Assembly (NCBI RefSeq): GCF_900605495.1 | Contig: NZ_LR027603.1 | Coordinates: forward strand, 433,867-497,866 | Origin: Bacilliculturomica massiliensis | Lineage (GTDB): Bacteria; Bacillota; Clostridia; Peptostreptococcales; Anaerovoracaceae | Direction: 5' to 3' | Length of the DNA: 64,000 nt | Shown here: in pieces, positions 42,768 to 52,000 of the stretch | Layout of the letters: each line of letters begins with the position of its first letter | How positions within the stretch are numbered: position 1 is the first letter of the stretch | Position numbers and translations under genes: made by a program | Notes under the pieces: model-generated | The model's database searches: none | Told to the model about the DNA's origin: nothing | The model's input: only the letters and a program-made list of their open reading frames with translations

Positions 42768-42955
42768 GCTCTTTCCCTCCTATCATTTTATGAGCGGCCG
42801 GACAGGAGCGTTTCGAACCGCTCTGAAAGAGCTGCCTGCCGTCTCCAGGATATGACCGGTCAGCCGCGCTTCATCCGCCGCGGCTTTCCGGCCTTCCGGT
42901 TTCCCTCGCTTTTCTTTTAAGAAACGAACGATATCTTCCCCTCATTTTTAAAATG

Positions 42956-42999
42956 AGCTTAGCACAGGGCTGAAAGATATAAAATCATACGGTATGAGG
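42956..42999 (-). promoter_or_regulatory. LRR/SLH gene promoter with CCTCATAC box
   Basis: Minus strand CCTCATAC (42999-42992), within palindrome TCATACGGTATGA (42985-42997), lies 38 nt (start to start) upstream of TAAGCT (42961-42956), a likely -10. A second CCTCATAC is at 43053-43046. The gene-free stretch 42768-43109 shows nothing else. Confidence 0.65.
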
Positions 43000-43045
43000 T
43001 TTTTCCAACTTTATTTTCGGATGATATTGCACTGAGCTGAAAAAA

Positions 43046-43053
43046 GTATGAGG
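43046..43053 (-). promoter_or_regulatory. Distal CCTCATAC box
   Basis: Reads AAAACCTCATACTTTTTT on the minus strand, 54 bp upstream of the proximal box; both are preceded by AAAA. Confidence 0.5.
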
Positions 43054-43109
43054 TTTTTGCCCCAGAGAAAGGGGGCGGATCAGTTTCATCTTTTTGGGGT
43101 TGGCTCATT

Positions 43110-45701
43110 CTATTCGATCAGTCCCAGCTCCCTGGCCCTGATCACGGCGTCCATGGCGTTGTTCACCTCCAGCTTCCGGTAAGCCGCGGTGAGGTGGCTT
43201 TTGACCGTGGAGAGGGAAAGTCCGGTGCGTTCTGCGATCGCGGTGCCACGATAACCCAGGGACAGCAGCAGCACCATCTGACGCTGCTGACGGGACAGCT
43301 TGACGGGCTTGTCCTTTCGCCGGATATTTGCGGCGACGCCGGCGCGGCCCTTTGAAAACCGGTAGGCGGCCAGCATGATCTCGTTTACGCAGGACAGGGA
43401 CGGGCCGGTCTCCTTCCTTTGGCGTGTCTCATTCCTGTGATCCTGCCTGCTCAGCCTGGCGTACAGGCGCTTCAGCACGGGCAGGACGGCGGCGCCTTCG
43501 TCGGCCACGACGCGTGTGAAGGAATAGGGCTGCAGGATCCCAAGGGCGGTCTCCAGCGTGGAGACCGCTTCTTTTTTTTGCCCCAGAGCCCACTCCAGAA
43601 CGGACTGGAGCACGCAGGCCTCCCCCTCGTCCAGAGGGCGGTTAAATTCCCGGCCGTACCGCCGGAGCATGCCGATGTAGCCCATGGCTTCTTCGGTCCT
43701 GTTCAGGACCAGATAGGCGCGGGCGGTGGAAAAGTGCTGGTAGATGCGGAACAGCTCCACGTGGTCGGTCTCGACCACAAAGTACTGAGCGAGCCAGTCC
43801 CGAGCCGCCGCCCGGTCGCCGTGCCAAAGCCGCCGTCTGACCTGAAAAGCCGCCAGATTGGGTAGGAAAAACTTGGCGGAGGAACGGACAAAATCCTCAA
43901 GGACGCGGCCGGCCGTCTCAGCCTCCTCGAACCGCTCCAGCCGGTACAGGATGGAGATCTGCAGGATGCAGACGCAAATGCGGCCCTCGGGCCTGCTGTC
44001 TCCGTTCAGGAGCTCCAGAGCCCGGGAGTTTTGCAGCAGGGCGCTGTCCAGATGATTCCGCTCGTAATCGAAACAGGCCCAGATGTGGTGCTGCAGGTAG
44101 TTCCATTCCGGTCCGAGAAACAGGGCGAAGGTTTTCGCCACGCCCTGCCGGCTGGCCGGGTCCAGGCTCAGGTCGGAATAGTCCAGATTGCTGCGGTGCA
44201 TGAAGGGAAGATTCTGCGTGAAGGAGGCGATGCTGGTGGCCAGTCCCTCCGCCGTAAACTGATGGATGTAGCGGCCAAATTTACTGAAGTTTTTAATTTT
44301 GTCCAGAATACTGGTGCGGTAGTCCACGCTGTAGGCCAGGATCGCATACTCCACAAATTTGGACTGCGCCAGGGCGATGGAGGGGAGATTTTGATACACG
44401 GCGTCCATGTGGGACTCAAACTCTTCCCGGTGGCTGGTGAGGTAGTGATACCAGGCCGCCGCGATGTGGAGAGGCGGGAATTGGCCGAAAGCCTCGGCGG
44501 GAAAATCGCCGGAAAAAAAGGTGGAGAGAAAGTCGGCGTACTCCGCCACGGCTCCCCGGTTGTTTTCAAAGAGAAACAAATAGAGATATCCGCTGATCCC
44601 CCGGAAATCTCCGCTGGCCGCCCAGAAGCGCAGAGCTTTGGAGTAGTCGCCCTTCGACTTGTAGTAATCGGCTGCCAGCTTGTAAAGTCCGCTGGTATCC
44701 GCCTTGTTTTTTGCGGTCTGAGACCGGAGAAAATCCAGAAACATATGGTGATAGCGGTAAGTATCATCGTGCAGGTTGCTGAGAAAATCGTTAGCGCGGC
44801 TCAGCTCCCGCATGATCGGCAGGGCGTCTTCCTCGCCGGTGAGGAGCCGCGCCAGCTCGGCGTCAAATTCATCGGCCACCGAAGTCTTCAGGCAGAATTC
44901 CCGGATCCGCGGCTCCCAGCGGTTCCAGATGTGGATCTCAAAATAGCGGGCAAAGCCGGAAGCGATGCTTTCTTCCGGGATCCCAGATTTCGCCACGGCG
45001 TTGACGCCGATGGCCCAGCCCCCGGTAACGTTGCAGACGAACCGCGATTCTTCAGCGGTGAGTCTCTGGTTTAGACTGCTGAAGTACTGAAGGATCTCTT
45101 CCTCTGTAAAACGAAGGTTATCCTGGGTGATCACGCTCAGGGCCTCCTCGCGGAAAAGAGACTGAAATTCTCCGGGGATCTCTCCCCGGGAGAGGATCAG
45201 GACCACAAAGGAGCGGGGAAGCCGCCGGAGAATAGCGGGCAGAGACTTGAGGATCTCCCCGTTGTCGATCACGTGCATATCGTCCAGTACCAGAGCGTAA
45301 GAGCCCTTCCCGGCGTAGAGCTCTGAAAGCAGCTGCACCGTGTGCTCTACTGGGACGGAGGAAAAGGCCGGACTGGTGATGATCTTCAGCATATTCTCAT
45401 TCTCCGGACAGACGGAATACAATCCCTTGGAGAGGAGCTTGAAAAAAACAGACGGCGAGTCGTCGTAGCGGTCCAGGCCGATCCACACGCTCCTGCGTCC
45501 GGATCTCTTAAGCCAGAGCTGAGCGGAAACGGTCTTGCCGGAGCCGGAGGGGGCGCCTACAAAGACGAAGCGGTTCTCGGAGGCCCGCTGAAAAACCGCC
45601 ATCAGATTGTGGCGGGGCGCGTAGATATCCGGCAGCGCGGCGGGCGTATATTTTTCATTCAGCAGCCCTTCGATACGGGCGTTGATCCGTTTGTTTGGCA
45701 T
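43110..45701 (-). CDS. MalT-like LuxR-family ATP-dependent transcriptional regulator
   Basis: 863 residues, the size of MalT (about 900). A STAND-type ATPase leads: Walker A GAPSGSGKT (49-57) and Walker B LVLDDMHVID. A long helical TPR-like sensor region follows, then a C-terminal LuxR helix-turn-helix (LSRQQRQMVLLLSLGYRGTAIAERTG with TVKSHLTAAYRKL). MalT-type proteins bind an inducer and ATP, oligomerise and activate at boxes near -35. It lies between the LRR/SLH gene and the giant-protein operon, both with CCTCATAC boxes at the same place. Its inducer is unknown. Confidence 0.9.
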   Translation of the reverse strand: MPNKRINARIEGLLNEKYTPAALPDIYAPRHNLMAVFQRASENRFVFVGAPSGSGKTVSAQLWLKRSGRRSVWIGLDRYDDSPSVFFKLLSKGLYSVCPENENMLKIITSPAFSSVPVEHTVQLLSELYAGKGSYALVLDDMHVIDNGEILKSLPAILRRLPRSFVVLILSRGEIPGEFQSLFREEALSVITQDNLRFTEEEILQYFSSLNQRLTAEESRFVCNVTGGWAIGVNAVAKSGIPEESIASGFARYFEIHIWNRWEPRIREFCLKTSVADEFDAELARLLTGEEDALPIMRELSRANDFLSNLHDDTYRYHHMFLDFLRSQTAKNKADTSGLYKLAADYYKSKGDYSKALRFWAASGDFRGISGYLYLFLFENNRGAVAEYADFLSTFFSGDFPAEAFGQFPPLHIAAAWYHYLTSHREEFESHMDAVYQNLPSIALAQSKFVEYAILAYSVDYRTSILDKIKNFSKFGRYIHQFTAEGLATSIASFTQNLPFMHRSNLDYSDLSLDPASRQGVAKTFALFLGPEWNYLQHHIWACFDYERNHLDSALLQNSRALELLNGDSRPEGRICVCILQISILYRLERFEEAETAGRVLEDFVRSSAKFFLPNLAAFQVRRRLWHGDRAAARDWLAQYFVVETDHVELFRIYQHFSTARAYLVLNRTEEAMGYIGMLRRYGREFNRPLDEGEACVLQSVLEWALGQKKEAVSTLETALGILQPYSFTRVVADEGAAVLPVLKRLYARLSRQDHRNETRQRKETGPSLSCVNEIMLAAYRFSKGRAGVAANIRRKDKPVKLSRQQRQMVLLLSLGYRGTAIAERTGLSLSTVKSHLTAAYRKLEVNNAMDAVIRARELGLIE

Positions 45702-45770
45702 GAGTAGACCTCCGGTATGTTTAACGTTCCGTTCATGTGAACAGATCTAGGGGCGGTTTCTTTCGATTTA

Positions 45771-45800
45771 ATATAACACAGAGATCCGAATACGAACCAA
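45771..45800 (-). promoter_or_regulatory. Promoter of the MalT-like regulator gene
   Basis: Minus strand TTGGTT (45800-45795), 18-nt spacer, TTATAT (45776-45771), about 70 nt before the ATG at 45701. Confidence 0.5.
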
Positions 45801-45847
45801 AGCTCAACAAATTGTAAGCGTAAATTCGGAAGTTTTTCTTTTTTTAT

Positions 45848-45862
45848 CTCATCCGGTATGAG
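45848..45862. promoter_or_regulatory. Palindrome CTCATCCGGTATGAG
   Basis: 15-bp site, arms CTCAT/ATGAG, in the 385-base divergent spacer between the regulator and the giant-protein operon. It combines both orientations of the CTCATAC-type box and may serve autoregulation. Confidence 0.5.
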
Positions 45863-45975
45863 AAATAGACAACATAAATATTTACAGATACGAACAGGAT
45901 GCGGCCGGACGGCAAAAAAACCTCAGCCCGTCCTGTCTTTTGAACGTTAAAAAAACTGAAAAAATGTCGGAGAAG

Positions 45976-46019
45976 CCTCATACGGGCCGATTATGATTCA
46001 AATTGAGCTTCGGTATAAT
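45976..46019 (+). promoter_or_regulatory. Giant-protein operon promoter with CCTCATAC box
   Basis: CCTCATAC at 45976-45983, then TATAAT at 46014-46019, 38 nt start to start, the same spacing as before the LRR/SLH gene. The -35 position (TTATGA, 45991-45996) is weak, consistent with activator dependence. Confidence 0.7.
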
Positions 46020-46086
46020 AAAAGAATAAAACGCGGCGGACAGGACCGCGGGCTGAACAGAATGTGGAAAACAGGAGCGTGATGAT

Positions 46087-49000
46087 ATGAAAAAGCAGAC
46101 GGCATTTGTTATGGTTCTCTTGCTGACCGTCAATCTGGCGTTTTCAGCGCCGGCCGCGCTGACCGCGTACGGGGCGCAGACGGCAGCCGGCGATCTGTAC
46201 GCGAAGCTGAAATTTTTCAGGGCCGACGGCGGAGGCACGGATCCGGAGGAGGAACGTCCCTCCCAGGAGCAGTTCTCCGCCTATAACAACGTGGAAGCTT
46301 TCCGCAGCGCGGGCTTTGTGGAGAGCAAGGGGGGAGGCACGTACATCTACCCCAAAGGGATCGCCAGGGAAACGCCGGTGCTGCGCAGGGCTTTTGAAAA
46401 GCCGGGCAACGTGGAGATGCAGATGGCGGGCGTGGTCACCGCCACGGACACGGTGGGAACCATGAAGGGCGGCAGCTTCTACACGGCAAAGGAAACGCAG
46501 AAGTCGCTGCCGGGCAGAGATGATCAGTTTATCCGTTTCAGTCAGTGGTACGATGTGTCCGATATGGAGGAATGCTCCTGGGCCTACGATATCAGAGATA
46601 TGCCGGTCCTCCCGGATTGGAGCGGGGGCTGGACCGATGTGAGCGACGGGGAGATACCTCAGTGGACCCAGTGCTTTGTCATGCTTCGGGATCTGAAGCC
46701 GCCTCAGGTCTCCTCCGTGGACTATGTCTCCGGGGGAGAACCGCTGGGCGGAGACCTGTATGGCCGGCGATCGAAGATCATCGTGAGAGTGACCTTCGAC
46801 GAGCCTGTAGACCCTGCCGGAGCGGAGAATCTGAGAATGCTGATGGGAGGTAAAGTCCCGCTGAGATTTACTTATCAGGGCATGGTTGGGGACAGCGAGT
46901 TCACACAGTTCGAGTACGAAGTCAGAGTGCCTGACGGCATCGTGGGTTCGGACGTGATCTTTTATAACGCAGACCCCAACGATCCGGCCAAAACCGTCAG
47001 GGATTATTTCGGCCAAAACAGCATGGGAAACAGCAGCAGAAGCTATACCATGAGGGGAGCCGCTTTTGATACGCGCACGCCGGGGATGGATTCTGTAACC
47101 GTTGTGAATCCTCACTATGAGGACATGCCCCGTTACTATATCCAGCAGCTGTTGGGAGAACACCTGCCGGATGAAGATCAGAATGTGTATATCAAGCTCA
47201 ACATAGAGCCTCTCCGCACATATCCGCAGGGGTTTAAGGCGGCGATCTACAAGCCTGCGCCCGACGGCATTCACCGGACAGAGGAGCCGCTGAAGAAGGG
47301 GCTTGTGTTTGAATATGTGGAGGGATCGGAGGGCATCTACAAGCTTGACGCCCGCTATGGTTCCTGGCCGGGTTATACGACAGACCCGGCTCTGCGCAAT
47401 GGGATGATCGATCTGTACTGCGGGGACGATGTGACGTCCACCCACCTGGTCTATGAAAATGGCAGGTCGGTGGAATACTGGGATCTCCGCGGAGCCCTGC
47501 TGACCAGCGCTGCGATCGGAATACATCCGCCGGGTTTCTGGGAGACGACCCCCTTTTCACGAAAAATGTGGTCGGACTACAACAGCTATGAGGAGCTGCA
47601 GAGCTTTCAGACGCGCCAGGGAACCGCGCTTGGGGAGGAATCATTTTACACCAATATAAAAGCGGAGAGGACTGAGATCGGAGGCGTGACCGCGTATGAG
47701 ACAATACTGCCCAGACAGTTCTTCCGTCAGTCTCAGGCGAAAGTTGATATTGTAGCCGAACCGTTGGATAACGACCTGAGATATAAGAATGAAAAGATCC
47801 AAAACGTCTCGGATACAGGATACGCCAGGGGCTGGAAACTTTATGCGGCCGGCGACGACGAGGAAGTGTATCCAACCAGCACGCCGTACTATATGCTGGC
47901 CGGCCAGGATTCCGACAGCAGCAGGCTGAGAGCGATGAAGGGCATGGTGACCATGCTCCTGTCGACGAAGCGCAGCATGTCCACCATTGAGCTGCGCGAT
48001 GGAGAAGGAAACTTGGTGGAGGAGGACGACGTGCGAGGCCGGCTCGATCAGCCGGCCGGATACTGGTATGGCTACAATGTGGCGGCTAATCTGGATGGAG
48101 AGAGCCGATCTGCCATGACCGTAAGCTCGACACAGGACCAGTACATAGACCAGATCGTGAATATCGGCCTGTCGGCCATGGACGCAAACACCAGAAAGAT
48201 CTCCGCCGTCGGGGAGGTGAAGCTGGACAACAAAGCTCCGGAACTCTCCGCCAGCCCCGGTGAAGAGTTCGTCGATTCGGACGGAAGTCTGGAGCAGTCG
48301 GTGAGCTGGATCATCCAGGCGAAGGACGTCAGCCCCGTAATAGCGGTGAAATACCGCTATATTAAAGGCGGTGAGAAGCCGGGCGCAGATGAGGGCTGGC
48401 TGGATGCTCAGGAGGAATCCGACGGGACCTGGACGGCGCCGCTGACGATCCCGGCCAAGAGCACCTTCGTCGGCGCCCTGGAGTACTATGCTGTGGATCA
48501 GTTGGGGAATGACTCCAGGGAACAGGAGCGGAAGCCGCGCAGCCAGGCAGTGACCTACAGAAATCTGGAGTCCGTAAGCGAAGGAGCCATAACAGTAACC
48601 AGGTTTTTCGACGGTCAGGAAACGTCAGGCGACGGACCTGTCACGGAGGTCAATGTGGATTTCGGCGATACGGTGGAAGGCTACGAGGTCTGGTATTGCT
48701 GGACGAATCTCATCCCCGGGGCGAATCTCGATTACGTGAGCCAGCCTTATACGATGCATAGAAGCTCGGATCCGGCTATCGGCAGCAAGGAGGATCAGCT
48801 CAGGTGGAGTCCAATGATCGCTCCAGCCTATCGCTCCACTTATTTCAACCACCCTTACCGGCTCAGCATCATCATCTCCGATCCCGTAAAAGGGACGCCG
48901 TGGGAGCAGCTGGACAGTGTAGTCAGCGCGGAATATACCTTCGATTTTTGTACGGAAAAGCCGGCGGTGGCATGCAGGACGTTAGGGGAACCACAGCGGT

Positions 49001-52000
49001 ATGCGGGCCAGCCGCTGCAGATCGATCTGTCGTCTACAGCCGAGATAACGGGTGGTTACTGGGAGATCCGTAGGCCCGGCGAAATCACCGGCGCGGCTAT
49101 CGGAGAGGGAGCAGCAGGGTTTGAGGCAGGCGATGTTATGAGCGACAGCGCCCTGGAGGAAGGTCATCTGAGCATCGACCCGGCGCTGCTGGGCGGCGAC
49201 GGCCTGACCACGGGAGGCGGACTGAGCTCCGGGTACTACGAGCTGTACGTGGAAGCGGAGAATGCGCTCGGAATGACCTCCGCGGTCTTCGGACCTTTCA
49301 GATACGACAATTCTCAGACGGACTGGAAGCTGAATATAGAAAATATCAGGCTTTCGGGGGACTGCACAGGCGTTTTGACGGGAGGGGACCTGCTGGATGG
49401 GGGAAGTCTTCTCTTTGCGGAAAAGACCAATGGTTCCCTTACGGCGGATCTGGCTTATTCCCTTGAGTTTCACAATTACGATCTCTATCCTGACGGCAGG
49501 TGCACCCAGGTGAGAGCAGCCAGTCTGCTGGGCACGAAAGCCGGAATATACAGACCGGATCTCTCCTACGATGTGGAGTACAACGAGGCTTCCGGCTGCC
49601 TGGAAGGGAACGCCCAGGACGCTCCGATCTGCGGGGTGGGCGACGGGGGTCTGGTCGGCGTGGCGACGGATATGGGCGGTTATATACGGGGCGGCTACAC
49701 GGAGATCCCCGCGGTGAGGGCCGTGCCGGAGTACGGCCTGAATTATGCGCCTCAGCTCATGGAAAAGACCGGCGGCGCGGGGACGGCGGAGTACGAATTC
49801 AGGAAGACAGACCCCTACGGTATAGTGGGAGTCACGACGATAGCGGGCCTGAGCATCACGGAGACTCAGGTCTCCCACGACAACAAGACAATGCCTTACG
49901 ATGTGATCCACTACGATGAAACCAATGGCGTGGACTATCGGAATTATTCGGATTACGTGGAAGTGATCTCCTCCGACGGCTTTGTGGACAGCATAAAGAT
50001 CAGGAAAAACTGCACGGTGACTCTGACGCCCGTCTTTCAGGCCAGGGGGCTGGACCGTGACGTATCGTTCAGAATGGAAGAAAAGAAAATAAAAGTAGAT
50101 TATCTCCCAGAGCAGGCGGCGGACCCGGAGCAGTCGGTGGTGGAAAACGCGGAGGGACCGTACGCCGCCTTCAAGGAGAGCAATCAGAAATGGAAATGGA
50201 CCGAAGAAGACGGACTGACGACCTCAGATCCCGTTTCTAACGTGGGATTTAAGGGCGGATACGCCGGATACGAGAGAAATGGATTCGAGTTCTACTCGTA
50301 TCTGTATCCAGCGGTTGAATTCGCGTTGTCCGCCCCAACCACAGGTCTGAATGGATATGGAGACGTGCCGGACCAGAACGGAGACAGTCAGCTTGGCGCT
50401 GTGGATCTGAAGGCGTTTCCGGTGACCCAGGCCGATGTGGACCGATTCAGGGAGTATCAGAACGACGGACGATTGACTCTGAGCCGCCGGGTACTGGATG
50501 TGACATACCAGGACTTATATTCAGGTACGACGGAGGGCGCTTTCATCCGCGCGATGGAATCCTATTCCGTGGTGCTGAAGGAAGTGCCGGCAGGCGCTGC
50601 TCTCTGGGTCAGCGCGAAGCTTCAGACGCCGGGGGGCGAAGTGTGGGTGCCCATAATCACCTCCTATACGCCGGCAAGCGGCGACTTCAGGCCGTCATGG
50701 GCAGGCGGCGTATTCGTGTCCAGGCCCGGCGAGCTGGGACGATATACGCCTAAGATCTTCTTCGACGAGTCGCAGGCAGCGGGTATCCAGACGGTGAAGG
50801 GAACTATGCCCATGGAACGCACGGTTCTTCCGGTCAGCCGGGAGATGTTGTCAGAGTTCATCGGCGCCGACGTCACCGACGCCGCTTTGTATTTGAGCAG
50901 TATGGAATATGAAGAGCCGGAGCGTTACGATAAAATGATGGCGGTGGTAAAGAACTATGCGATGAACGCTCCCGAGGATCAATTCATTCATGAACAGGAG
51001 CTGTTCTTCACCCCCGGGAAGACATTCGAGCTGCTGTTTACCAATTACAGAGGCAGCAGCCTCGAAGTCATATCCATTGACGAGGCGGATTACGATATCA
51101 CGTATCCGGCTATCTCCACGAAAGTGGAGTATTACACGGACTACGGAGAGAAGACTCTGTGGAACGGAAGCGACTGGATCCCTCTGTATGAGGACGGCGG
51201 CGCGGGGGAGATGAAGGATCTGGCCCTGTCCGTTGAACCCGGCCAGGGGGAAGAAGAGTACTATTATTTTGAGAATGAAGCCAGTCTGATCCCGGTGGTG
51301 GACAGGAGAAATTCCCAGCAAGCCGGCTCTGCCGAGCTTTCGGGAAACGAGCGGCTGGCGGCTCTGGCCGCACAGGGCGTCACGGTCTATAAAAAGCTGC
51401 TGCTGCGGCCCAACGAGGCCAGTCCGGCAGATCCCTTCGGCAGGGATACTGTGATCAAAGCGGTGAACGTCACCCTGGGACAGGAACGGGACATCGCGGT
51501 AAAATTCAAGGTACAGGGCACGAAGCCCAATATCGACGTGCGCCTGCTGACAGGGGGAGCGATCGGATCAGTGTCCACGCCAGGAAGCTGGGCGCTGGCT
51601 GTCTCCGCCTACGACGGAAGGTCCGGTCTCGATCAGCTTCAGGTATGGATCGACGGTGTGGAGCAGACACAGGCGGACGGTCTGGGCGCGTCTTCCTATT
51701 ACAGAGTGTTTTCCGAGGACTCCATCGTGAAGCTCGACGCAAAGGCGGTAAATCGCGCCGGGATCATAGGAGAAGTCAGCGGCGTCTACGGCGGCGATGT
51801 TCCGGACCCGGGGATGCCGGGACCGAAGAAGGGATACGATTACAGGCTGAGCTACCAGTATCAGGATGCGGATGGAAATTGGAAGACGGCGGTTCCAGGC
51901 ATGAACTACAGCGTGGTGTTTGCCAGGATCGAGCTGCTGACCAGCGGCACGGCCATCCGAAACAACGGAGGCTCTCCCGATTACGCCTTCCTGCCGGGCC

